A stretch of 64,000 nt of DNA from Fretibacter sp964410285 (GTDB taxonomy: Bacteria > Pseudomonadota > Alphaproteobacteria > Caulobacterales > Maricaulaceae). Made by a program: the position numbers and the translations under genes. Positions 23,078 to 31,458 of the stretch are shown here, in pieces (position 1 is the stretch's first letter; each line of letters starts with the position of its first letter). The notes beneath the pieces were generated by a model that was not told where the DNA came from, did no database searches, and saw only the letters and a program-made list of their open reading frames with translations. The stretch is from contig CAYPFR010000003.1 in NCBI GenBank assembly GCA_964410285.1, positions 124,001 through 188,000 of the forward strand. Direction: 5' to 3'.

Positions 23078-25204
23078 ATGAGATTTTTCACGCACTTTAG
23101 CGCCGCCGCGCTCTTGTTGGCCCTCGGACATACCGGCTATGCGCAAAGCGCGCCTGCGCTAGCCTCGGAGCTAATGGAGGATGAAATCATCGTGACGGCG
23201 CGCTATCTTTCGATTGACAAAATAAATGCCGTAAAAACGCCCACGCCCATTATCAACGTACCCCAAAGCCTGAGCATCATTGATGATGTGCAAATCAAGG
23301 CTCAGGCCTTTACGTCTATCGGCGATATTACGCGCTATTCCACAGGCTTGAACATCAGCCAAGGCGAAGGCCACCGTGATGCAATCATCATTCGCGGCAA
23401 TCAAACGACGGCAGATTTTTTTCAAGACGGTGTTCGCGACGATGTTCAATATTTCCGCCCGCTTTATAATCTGGAGCAAGTCGAAATTTTGCGCGGCGCC
23501 AATGCGCTCTTGTTTGGGCGCGGCGGGGTCGGCGGGATTATCAACCGCGTGACAAAAAAGCCCGATAGCGGCGGTGCGTTCACAGGCCTCACCGCTAGCC
23601 TTGATACCTTTGGCGCACATAGCCTAGCCGCAGATATCAACACACCCCTTTCCGAGACGGCAGGCTTTAGGCTGAATGCCTTTTTTGAGGGATTGAACAC
23701 CCACCGCGACTTTTTTGACGGACGGCGATTTGCGGTAAATCCCACCGCCAATTTTGCGCTTAGCAGAGATAGCGATTTAACACTGTCCTATGAATATCTG
23801 GATGATGACCGAACTGTGGACCGCGGGGTACCGTCTCAAAATGTAAACGGCGGGCCGGATGTGCCACTTGAGGGCTTTAACGCGACATTTTTCGGCTCCC
23901 CTGATGAGAATTTTACCACGCTACAAGCCCATATATTGCGCGGGCGGCTTGATCATAAATTCAGCGAGAATCTGCGCGGCAATCTGACCGCGCAATATGC
24001 AGATTATGATAAAGTTTATCAAAACCTCTTTGCGAGTGAAAATGTCCAAGTCACAAATGGCCTATTTTCAGAAGTGGAGCTTGACGGTTACCGCGATACG
24101 ACAGCGCGCCAAAATAGCTTTATTCAAGGCAATCTCGTCGGCGAATTTGAAACCGGACGCCTTTCGCATACAGTTTTGATGGGCGCAGAATACGGCGTTC
24201 AAAACACTGACAACGCCCGCACGGATAATGTATTTGCAGCCAACGGTGATGATCAGCTATTCATTCCATTTACGGACCCGCTAACAATCCCTGCCTTTGG
24301 ATTTGACAGTCCAGCCAGAGACCGCGCTTCCGAAGTCACGGTTTTTTCTGTCTATTTGCAAGATCAAATCAGCCTAACAAAACGGCTTAAAATTCTGCTG
24401 GGCGGACGATTTGATAGCTTCGATATTGATGTTAATGACATCATGAATCAGGGCCAGTTTGCGCGGGGTGATGAAGAGTTCACGCCCCGCCTTGGTGCGA
24501 TATACAAACCGCAGGAAAATATATCGCTCTATACGAGTTATAGCGAAACCTTCTTGCCCCGCTCAGGGGATCAATTCCTGACGCTCAACTTAAATCAATC
24601 ACAGACACAACCGCAAAAGACCGTAAACCTTGAAGCCGGCCTTAAATGGGATATTCAACCCCGGCTGAGCTTAACCACCGCCATTTTCGAAGTTGACCGC
24701 AGCAGCGTGGTCACACTTGATTCTGAAAATTCAGATGTGCTCGATGTAATTGACGGGAATGTCGTCCAGGGATTTGAGCTACAGCTTCAAGGTAAGCTTA
24801 CCAATAATTGGTCAATTAATGCGGGCTATAGTTATCTTAACGGCAATGTCCAAGACTTAGGATCAGACGGGACTGCTGGCAGCAATGACGGCAATGAGCC
24901 GCGCCAGACGCCGCAGAATATGTTTCACCTGTGGAATAATGTGCAGCTAACGCAGGCCTTTGGCCTAGGGCTAGGCGCAACCTATCAAGATAGTTATTTT
25001 GTGCGCGAAGATAACGCCGTGAGAGTGCCAGATTATATCCGCCTCGACGCCGCCGCCTATTATAACCTGCCCAGCGGCGTTCGCCTGCAAGTTAATATAG
25101 AGAACCTGCTAAATACAGATTATTTTCCCGACGCCCATAGCAATGATAATATCTCGACTGGCAAGCCGCTCAATGCGCGCTTTACCATTAGCTCTGTTTT
25201 TTAA
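23078..25204 (+). CDS. TonB-dependent siderophore-type outer-membrane receptor
   Basis: A 708-residue outer-membrane receptor. The signal peptide ends near GYA-QS (residue 22), and a TonB box-like DEIIVTA lies at residues 35-41. The plug domain follows, with VPQSLSIID, RDAIIIRGNQTTADFFQDGV and LEQVEILRGANALLFGRGG. The beta-barrel starts near residue 170 and finishes in a terminal Phe (FTISSVF), as outer-membrane porin-type barrels do. The plug sequence resembles the FhuA/FpvA ferrisiderophore group. The ligand is unknown and no siderophore synthesis or TonB-ExbBD genes specific to it are adjacent. A candidate small RNA with the operon's terminator lies just downstream. Confidence 0.93.
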   Translation: MRFFTHFSAAALLLALGHTGYAQSAPALASELMEDEIIVTARYLSIDKINAVKTPTPIINVPQSLSIIDDVQIKAQAFTSIGDITRYSTGLNISQGEGHRDAIIIRGNQTTADFFQDGVRDDVQYFRPLYNLEQVEILRGANALLFGRGGVGGIINRVTKKPDSGGAFTGLTASLDTFGAHSLAADINTPLSETAGFRLNAFFEGLNTHRDFFDGRRFAVNPTANFALSRDSDLTLSYEYLDDDRTVDRGVPSQNVNGGPDVPLEGFNATFFGSPDENFTTLQAHILRGRLDHKFSENLRGNLTAQYADYDKVYQNLFASENVQVTNGLFSEVELDGYRDTTARQNSFIQGNLVGEFETGRLSHTVLMGAEYGVQNTDNARTDNVFAANGDDQLFIPFTDPLTIPAFGFDSPARDRASEVTVFSVYLQDQISLTKRLKILLGGRFDSFDIDVNDIMNQGQFARGDEEFTPRLGAIYKPQENISLYTSYSETFLPRSGDQFLTLNLNQSQTQPQKTVNLEAGLKWDIQPRLSLTTAIFEVDRSSVVTLDSENSDVLDVIDGNVVQGFELQLQGKLTNNWSINAGYSYLNGNVQDLGSDGTAGSNDGNEPRQTPQNMFHLWNNVQLTQAFGLGLGATYQDSYFVREDNAVRVPDYIRLDAAAYYNLPSGVRLQVNIENLLNTDYFPDAHSNDNISTGKPLNARFTISSVF

Positions 25205-25265
25205 AACGCTTGCCGCATTACACAAAGCTATCACGAAAAACTCACAAGCAGTTTGATTGTATGTG

Positions 25266-25394
25266 AAAGCGCTTTGGGGTTTAAGAGGTTTATCTCTTCC
25301 TCCCCTGAGAGATGCATTATGATCCCTCCCCTGATCATTTTGACACTAGAGCAGGATTGGCTACGTCCCCTTAGTCAATCCTGCTTATTTTTTT
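25266..25394 (+). ncRNA. Probable small RNA with three hairpins and anti-Shine-Dalgarno loops (cuckoo/alpha-r14-like)
   Basis: Three consecutive hairpins stand between the receptor and hflX. Hairpin 1: ATCTCT 25292-25297 with AGAGAT 25308-25313, loop TCCTCCCCTG. Hairpin 2: ATGATC 25319-25324 with GATCAT 25333-25338, loop CCTCCCCT. Hairpin 3: 13-base stem 25350-25362 with 25373-25385, loop ACGTCCCCTT, followed by seven T. The C-rich loops are complementary to the Shine-Dalgarno core GGAGG. This architecture matches what is known of alphaproteobacterial CCUCCUCCC-motif RNAs (alpha-r14/NfeR1 and the CcsR cuckoo RNAs). The 5' end is not defined; a palindrome AAAGCGCTTT sits at 25266-25275. The RNA could be independently transcribed or processed from the receptor mRNA. 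Confidence 0.7.
25350..25394 (+). terminator. Rho-independent terminator
   Basis: A 13-base stem, including one G-T pair (25350-25362 with 25373-25385), with a 10-base loop is followed after TA by seven T at 25388-25394. The orientation serves the plus strand, ending the candidate small RNA and possibly readthrough from the receptor gene. It lies 146 bases after the receptor stop, further than usual, which itself suggests that the intervening RNA has its own role. Confidence 0.88.
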
Positions 25395-25401
25395 GCACTC
25401 A

Positions 25402-26769
25402 CTACCACTCGGCTTTTACCGGCGGAATATAACCGATCATCAAGCTAGAATGTCGTGCGCGAAATTTACCTGCATCCGCTTCGGAGAGGCCAACCTCCAT
25501 GACGCAATCCCCATTTTTCTTCGTATCTTCCGAACGCACATCGCCATTGCTATGTAGCCATGCCCGGACGCTATAATCCTTCGGACCTATGCGCACATTG
25601 ATTACCTCATCTCCCTTAGAAAGCGCGGTCTCAATGCCTTGTAAAACGTCTGAGACGCCCTCCCCCGTCAGGCAACTGGCTAGATAGGCAGACGTCTGCG
25701 CCTCAAATTGGGTAGAGGCTGCGGCGCGTTCCTTTAATTGCGCTTGATCTTCTTTCGAGAGTAAGTCTGACTTATTCCACATCTCTATAATTGCCTGTCC
25801 GTGCTCTGGCCCGGCCTCAATTGCGCCCAGCACATCCATCACGTCTTTGGCCCGAGCCTCAGACAAAGGGTCTGAAATATCGCGCACATGCACCAAAAGA
25901 TCAGCTTCTTTGACCTCCTCAAGAGTTGCGCGAAAAGCTTTGATAAGATCCGTTGGCAGATCGGAGATAAATCCCACCGTATCAGACAAAACCGCAGGCT
26001 TTCCGCTGGGTAGAGGCATAATGCGGTGCGTCGTATCCAGCGTGGCAAACAGCATATCTTTGGCCAACACGCCGCCCTGCGTCAGGATATTAAATACGCT
26101 GGACTTGCCGGCATTGGTATAGCCCACCAAAGCCACGACTTTTTCCGGCGCGCGTTTGCGTTTCTGGCGCTGCAATCCGCGGGTGCGGCGCACATTCTCC
26201 AGCTCTCTTTCGAGCTTGAGAATTTTGTCCATGACCATTCGGCGGTCGCTTTCAATCTGGGTCTCGCCCGGTCCCGACATCGCGCCCGCCCCGCCGCGCT
26301 GGCGTTCCAAATGGGTCCATGTACGCACAAGCCGCGAGCGTTCATAGGCTTGGCGAGCCAGTTCAACTTGCAAGCGTCCCTCGCTTGTAGCCGCGCGTAG
26401 GCCGAAAATCTCAAGAATAAGCCCTGTGCGATCAATGACCTTGCAATTCCATGTCTTTTCAAGGTTACGTTGCTGGATCGGGCTGATCGCGGCATTTACA
26501 ATCACAAGGTCGGCCTTGCCTGCCTTAATCGCCGCACGCAATTCCTCGACCTTGCCTTTACCGAAATACTCGCTCGCACGAATTTCGCGCAAAGGCACGA
26601 TCACCGCATCAATGACTGTTGCTTCAAGCGCTTCGGTAAGACCCTGAGCCTCTTCAATAGCGTAGTCAGCGACATATTGCGGCTGGGTTGACGGTTTGGG
26701 GTGCAGCACAAGGGCGCGCTGCGGGGTGTCATCAGTTTCTATCATAGAAGACTGAACTGGCGCAGCCAC
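25402..26769 (-). CDS. hflX: GTPase HflX
   Basis: HflX is a ribosome-associated GTPase that splits stalled 70S ribosomes, especially in stress. The 455-residue product has the N-terminal HflX domain and linker helix (LEIFGLRAATSEGRLQVELA and GGAGAMSGPGETQIESDRR). The G domain follows: G1 GYTNAGKSSVF, G3 DTVGFISDLP and G4 NKSD. Glycine-rich GGAGAMSGPGETQ is the family signature. It lies directly downstream of hfq on the same strand, the order seen in many proteobacteria. Confidence 0.96.
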   Translation of the reverse strand: MAAPVQSSMIETDDTPQRALVLHPKPSTQPQYVADYAIEEAQGLTEALEATVIDAVIVPLREIRASEYFGKGKVEELRAAIKAGKADLVIVNAAISPIQQRNLEKTWNCKVIDRTGLILEIFGLRAATSEGRLQVELARQAYERSRLVRTWTHLERQRGGAGAMSGPGETQIESDRRMVMDKILKLERELENVRRTRGLQRQKRKRAPEKVVALVGYTNAGKSSVFNILTQGGVLAKDMLFATLDTTHRIMPLPSGKPAVLSDTVGFISDLPTDLIKAFRATLEEVKEADLLVHVRDISDPLSEARAKDVMDVLGAIEAGPEHGQAIIEMWNKSDLLSKEDQAQLKERAAASTQFEAQTSAYLASCLTGEGVSDVLQGIETALSKGDEVINVRIGPKDYSVRAWLHSNGDVRSEDTKKNGDCVMEVGLSEADAGKFRARHSSLMIGYIPPVKAEW

Positions 26770-26797
26770 GCGATAAAATCAACAGCAGATTGAAAGA

Positions 26798-27043
26798 TTA
26801 ACTCTCGACTTCCTCTTGCGGGAACATATCAACATTGCCCGAGGGCATGATTGTCGAGATCGCATGTTTATACACGAGCTGTATTTGTCCATCACGCCGT
26901 AATAAAACGCAAAAATTATCAAACCACGTTACAACCCCCTGAAGCTTTACCCCGTTAACCAGAAAAATCGTCAAAGGCATTTTTGACTTTCTGACGGCAT
27001 TCAAAAAGGTATCTTGAAGGTTTTGTTTTTTGTCACCAGACAT
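26798..27043 (-). CDS. hfq: RNA chaperone Hfq
   Basis: Hfq is the hexameric Sm-like RNA chaperone that stabilises small RNAs and promotes their pairing with mRNAs. The 81-residue product has NLQDTFLNAVRKSK at the N-terminus, the Sm1 strand block VNGVKLQGVVTWFDNF and the Sm2 block QLVYKHAISTIMPSG, with a short acidic tail. A strong AAAAAGGAGCT ribosome-binding site precedes ATG 27043. Followed by hflX, it probably forms a two-gene operon. The candidate small RNA on the opposite strand just beyond hflX is a plausible client. Confidence 0.97.
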   Translation of the reverse strand: MSGDKKQNLQDTFLNAVRKSKMPLTIFLVNGVKLQGVVTWFDNFCVLLRRDGQIQLVYKHAISTIMPSGNVDMFPQEEVES

Positions 27044-27169
27044 GATGAGCTCCTTTTTTACTCGGCCGCTGCTCTTTTAGGCAGGCGCCGAAACCACAAA
27101 GTCTCATGAAAGTATTTGCGCCGCTATGCAAGCCCTATCAAGCGCGGCAAGTGGAGTTTTAGCAGTTGG

Positions 27170-28606
27170 CTACAAGCGTTGGTCAGTAAGGCTTGAGAGC
27201 GCTGCAAAAACTGCCAGCACTTCAACGCGGCCCAATAACATAAGCATGGCGGCCGAAAACTGTTGGGTGCCCGTAAAGTCGCTATAGAGCGTACCTGTCA
27301 TGACCGCATCCAGAAGCGGTCCCATATTTGACAGCGATGCGGCGCTAGCGGCCACGGCTGTTTCAAAGTCAAGCCCTGCCGCGCCAAGCGCCACTATGCC
27401 CACAGAAAGCGCGATTGTGTAACCAAAGAAATACATCCAAATTGACAAAAACGCTCGGGCTGGAATAATGCGGCCTTGGAACATGATCGGTAAGCTCCGT
27501 GATGGGTGCGGCAGCCGAAAAAGATCCGTCACAAGGTGACGCAGTAAAAGAGAGATGCGGATAATCTTGACCCCGCCCGTTGTCGAAAGCGCGGCCCCGC
27601 CGACAAGCGCTACGGCGATCAGGATTGCCGGCGGCAAAAGCTCGATCCCGATAACCTGATAATCAAAACCTGTTCCGCTCGCCATGAAGATGGCTTCCGG
27701 AATAAGCGTGCCAATATGCAGCGGGCCGGCAAAGAAAACGCCGATACCGATCAAAATCAAAGCGATAATCAAAACCCCGCGGTGCTCTATATTTTGTAAA
27801 AGACTAAATTGGTTGCGCCATCCGCGCCTGCGCACCACATCCCATAAAATGGCCACGCTAAAAGCGCCAAGCAAACAAAAGACCGCTAGCACGAGTGAAC
27901 CCGCTGGCCCGACATATTCTGCCATGGGCCCATCCCGAGGGGTCAGCCCGCCCGTAGAGACCGAAGTCATAGCAAGGCATAGCGATTCAAATATAGGCGT
28001 TCCGGTAAGTACAAGCAAAAAGAAGCAAAAAAGAGCTAGGACCAGATAAACGCCGGCAACCACACGCCCTATCCCAATTAGGCGCGTGAAAAGCTCACCC
28101 TTTTTCAAGGTAAATAGCATAGACCGGTGTACGCCCGTGCCGCTCAAATTCAGGGCAGCGAGAACGACCACAGCAAAGGTCGCGGCACTCACCCCGCCAA
28201 ACCATTGTAAAATACTGCGCCAGAACAATAGGGTTTTTGGCAGATCATCAGCAGAAAGCGTGCTCGCCCCTGTTGTTGTCACGGCAGAGACACTCTCGAA
28301 ATAGGCGGCTGTGAATGTTGGCACCACGCCCGACAGCACATAGGGCAGCGCCATGACCAAAGGCATTACAATCCAAAAGAGCAACAAAAACGCCAGCGCA
28401 TCTGAATTTCGCTCGCGCGCAGGCGTTCCGCGCGTTATCGCGATAAATATCGCGCCAATTACGCCCATGCCAACCGTGAGCAAAGCAAAACGGCTTGCCT
28501 CCCCAAACTCTAACATTATCACGCCGCAAAGCGCGGTCAGTGCCATCAAGACCGCGCAGCCAACTAGGCTATTGCCCAGCCACAATAAAATGCGCGTCAA
28601 CGCCAT
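27170..28606 (-). CDS. trkH: Trk-type potassium transporter membrane subunit TrkH
   Basis: TrkH forms the K+-conducting membrane part of the Trk system. The 478-residue protein has about ten hydrophobic segments with four selectivity-like turns, including TTTGASTLS, MTSVSTGG, ASGTGF and SNMGPLLD. These loops are the conserved filter regions of TrkH/KtrB proteins. It is 49 bases downstream of trkA, its cytoplasmic regulator, on the same strand, and probably cotranscribed with it. Confidence 0.95.
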   Translation of the reverse strand: MALTRILLWLGNSLVGCAVLMALTALCGVIMLEFGEASRFALLTVGMGVIGAIFIAITRGTPARERNSDALAFLLLFWIVMPLVMALPYVLSGVVPTFTAAYFESVSAVTTTGASTLSADDLPKTLLFWRSILQWFGGVSAATFAVVVLAALNLSGTGVHRSMLFTLKKGELFTRLIGIGRVVAGVYLVLALFCFFLLVLTGTPIFESLCLAMTSVSTGGLTPRDGPMAEYVGPAGSLVLAVFCLLGAFSVAILWDVVRRRGWRNQFSLLQNIEHRGVLIIALILIGIGVFFAGPLHIGTLIPEAIFMASGTGFDYQVIGIELLPPAILIAVALVGGAALSTTGGVKIIRISLLLRHLVTDLFRLPHPSRSLPIMFQGRIIPARAFLSIWMYFFGYTIALSVGIVALGAAGLDFETAVAASAASLSNMGPLLDAVMTGTLYSDFTGTQQFSAAMLMLLGRVEVLAVFAALSSLTDQRL

Positions 28607-28655
28607 ATCAGAGCCGCGCTTTAAGCATTAAAGCTATGGGAAGCTTTGTCATTGG

Positions 28656-30029
28656 TTAGAAATAATCCATACTGACGCGGAAGAGCTGCTCTACGGATTT
28701 CAGCGCGCCGCGCTCCGCAAGCAGTACGATCCTATTACCAGGTTTTATCACAAGGTCAGGACGCGGAAACTCGACGCGTCCATCAGAGATCACAGCCCCG
28801 ATTGCAATACCTTCGCCCAATTCAGCGGTCTCGAGACTGCGGCCAGACAATGGAGAGGTTTCAAGAACTTCACCTTCCATAACTTCGGCGCTGCCTTCGT
28901 CAATTGAGAAGACATCCAAAATGCGCCCCCGCCGCACATGCCGCAAAATAGACGACACAGTTGTCGCGCGCGGGTCAATCAGAAGATCGATTTCAAGTTC
29001 GCTGCGCATATCCTGCATCGAGACGGCATTGACGAGGCAGACGGCCCGCCGCGCGCCGAGCTTCTTGGCGAGCACACCTGAGAGCAAATTGGTCTTGTCA
29101 TCATCGGTCAGGCAAATCACAAGCTCTGAATTTGGCACGCCGGCCTCATCTTGTATGGCGGCATCCATAGCGTCGCCGTTGAGGATCACTGTTTTGCGTA
29201 AGTTCTCAGCGGCTTTTTCCGCGCGGTCTTTATCCCGCTCAATCACGCGCACCCGCACGCCCTGCAGCTTTTCTAGCTCCCCTGCAACATAGGCTCCGAT
29301 ATTCCCCCCGCCTATTATGACGATCTGGCGAGCCTTTGCATTGGTATTACCGATAATCTCAAGCAAGCGCGTCGCATGTTCAGACAAGGTAATAAAATAG
29401 GCTTCATCACCGGGATTCAGCGGGTCATCTTTGGTCGGGGCGAAAACCTCACCGTCTCGCTTTATACCGACAACCACGGCGTGAAGTCCGGGGAATAAGT
29501 CAGCTATCTGGCCAATAGGCGTATTTATAATCGGCGTATCTTCCGTAATGCGCACGCCGATAAGCTGCACGCGTCCCTCAGCGAAGGGCACGACGTCAAA
29601 AGCGCCGGGCGTATTTAATCGGCGCAATATGGACTTGCCGATTTCGACTTCGGGCGAGATAACAACATCAATCGGCATATTATCGCGCGAGAATAGATCA
29701 TTCCATTCACTCGCGAGATAGTTTTGCGCCCGAACGCGCGCCACCTTTGTTGGTACGTTGAAAAGCGAGTGGGAAATTTGGCAGGCCATCATATTGACCT
29801 CATCAGAATAGGTAACGGCAATGATCATCTCGGCTGAATCCGCTCCTGCTCGCGCGAGCATATCAGGATAGGCCCCATGTCCAACAAAGCCGCGCACATC
29901 CAGCTCTGTCGTGATCTGGCGTATTAGCTCTGGGGAGAGATCAACAACGGTGACTGTATTGCCTTCTGCGGCCAGGCGCGCTGCAATACCTTTACCGACT
30001 TGACCTGCGCCGCAAATAATGACTTTCAT
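28656..30029 (-). CDS. trkA: Trk potassium uptake regulator TrkA
   Basis: TrkA is the cytoplasmic NAD(H)/ATP-binding subunit that gates TrkH. The 457-residue product has two RCK-N/RCK-C repeats. The first Rossmann fold starts at MKVIICGAGQVGKGIAARLA and the second at IVIIGGGNIGAYVAGEL (about residue 232), each followed by a C-terminal TrkA_C lobe. The length is that of E. coli-type TrkA. It sits between the ntrYX operon and trkH, an order common in alphaproteobacteria. Confidence 0.96.
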   Translation of the reverse strand: MKVIICGAGQVGKGIAARLAAEGNTVTVVDLSPELIRQITTELDVRGFVGHGAYPDMLARAGADSAEMIIAVTYSDEVNMMACQISHSLFNVPTKVARVRAQNYLASEWNDLFSRDNMPIDVVISPEVEIGKSILRRLNTPGAFDVVPFAEGRVQLIGVRITEDTPIINTPIGQIADLFPGLHAVVVGIKRDGEVFAPTKDDPLNPGDEAYFITLSEHATRLLEIIGNTNAKARQIVIIGGGNIGAYVAGELEKLQGVRVRVIERDKDRAEKAAENLRKTVILNGDAMDAAIQDEAGVPNSELVICLTDDDKTNLLSGVLAKKLGARRAVCLVNAVSMQDMRSELEIDLLIDPRATTVSSILRHVRRGRILDVFSIDEGSAEVMEGEVLETSPLSGRSLETAELGEGIAIGAVISDGRVEFPRPDLVIKPGNRIVLLAERGALKSVEQLFRVSMDYF

Positions 30030-30075
30030 GGCCTTCCCCTTCTATGCCCAAACGATCCCCGACGGGCTGCTGGTC

Positions 30076-31458
30076 CTAACTCTCGTCCCGATTATTGGCA
30101 TTTACGCCTAAAGACTTCAACTTTCTGTGCAAGGCCGAACGCTCCATCCCGACAAATGAAGCCGTTCGGGAGATATTTCCGCCAAAACGCTCTATCTGCG
30201 CCTGAAGATACTCACGTTCAAAATGCTCACGCGCATCGCGCAGCGGCATGGCAATCACCTTTTCATTATCAGAGCCCGCCCTGCCGCCGCGCACAACGGA
30301 GACTTCTTCGGGCAAGGTTTTAAGCGTGATAGGCTGGCTCGGGTCTCCCGTGGCTAAAATCAACAGGCGCTCGACATTATTTCGCAATTGACGCACATTG
30401 CCCGGCCAGTCGTGAGCCTGCAAGGCCGCCATGGCATCATCGCCAATCTCGCGCGCAGGCAAGCCGGTTGAAGACGCAAGACGCGAAATAAAATGGGTGA
30501 CAAGGTCAGGAATATCTTCGCGCCGCGTGGCAAGCGCGGGCGCCTCTAGTGGCATCACATTTAGACGGTGGTAGAGATCTTCGCGAAAACGACCCAGTTG
30601 TGCTTCTTTCTCAAGGTCGCGTGAGGTCGAGGTAATCACGCGCACGTCAACCTGCACATCATCTGTATCCCCGACACGCTGAAACCGCTGCTCGACGAGG
30701 AGCCGCAACAGCTTTCCTTGCGTTTCCATCGGCATATCCGCCACTTCATCAAGATATAACGTACCGTTATGCGCTTTTTCCAAAAGGCCTGTTTTCGTAT
30801 GGCCGTCATCTGAAACAGAGCCAAAAAGTTCTTCCTCAACCCTCTCCGGCACCATAGAGGCCGCATTAACCGCCTTAAACGGTCCGCGCGAGCGGTCAGA
30901 CTCCCCGTGTAATAGGCGGGCAATCAATTCCTTACCAGATCCGCTTGGGCCCGTAATCAGTACACGGCTATTCGTCGGAGCGATCCGGCTTATTTTTTGG
31001 CGAAGCTGAATGATTTGCGAGGAAACCCCAACAAGCTCATCAACTTGGCTCGTGCGCCCCTTCAAGTCTTCGTTTTCTTGACGCAGCCGCGCATTTTCCA
31101 AAGCTCGGGAGGCGGTGACAAGCAATTTTTCTGCCTTGAACGGCTTTACAATATAATCAAAGGCCCCTTTTCGGATTGCGGATACCGCTGTCTCTACGGT
31201 GCCATGACCAGAGATGATGATCACGGGCAAATTAACCGAGCTTGACTTAAGTCTATCCAATAGCTCGATACCGTCCATTGAGCTTCCTTTCAACCAGACA
31301 TCGAGGACGACTAGATTCGGTACGCGGCGCTTGATGGATTCTAGCGCGGCCTCGGATGTCGCCGCTTGGCGCACCTGATAGCCCTCGTCTTGCAAAATTC
31401 CGGCAATGAGATCGCGGATGTCATCTTCGTCTTCAACGATCAAAATGTCATATTTCAT
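30076..31458 (-). CDS. ntrX: Response regulator NtrX
   Basis: NtrX is the response regulator partner of NtrY, linked in alphaproteobacteria to nitrogen, redox and envelope control. The 460-residue product starts at MKYDILIVEDEDD (31458, preceded by AGGTG, and overlapping the ntrY stop). The receiver has the phosphoacceptor Asp53 in VVLDVW. The AAA+ domain has GPSGSGKELIARLLHGES and GTLYLDEVADM, and the Fis-type HTH is at the C-terminus (ISRTASFVGMERSALHRKLK). The sigma54-contact motif GAFTGA is replaced by SVSDDGHTKTG, as is usual for NtrX, so direct sigma54 activation is unlikely. Confidence 0.95.
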   Translation of the reverse strand: MKYDILIVEDEDDIRDLIAGILQDEGYQVRQAATSEAALESIKRRVPNLVVLDVWLKGSSMDGIELLDRLKSSSVNLPVIIISGHGTVETAVSAIRKGAFDYIVKPFKAEKLLVTASRALENARLRQENEDLKGRTSQVDELVGVSSQIIQLRQKISRIAPTNSRVLITGPSGSGKELIARLLHGESDRSRGPFKAVNAASMVPERVEEELFGSVSDDGHTKTGLLEKAHNGTLYLDEVADMPMETQGKLLRLLVEQRFQRVGDTDDVQVDVRVITSTSRDLEKEAQLGRFREDLYHRLNVMPLEAPALATRREDIPDLVTHFISRLASSTGLPAREIGDDAMAALQAHDWPGNVRQLRNNVERLLILATGDPSQPITLKTLPEEVSVVRGGRAGSDNEKVIAMPLRDAREHFEREYLQAQIERFGGNISRTASFVGMERSALHRKLKSLGVNANNRDES

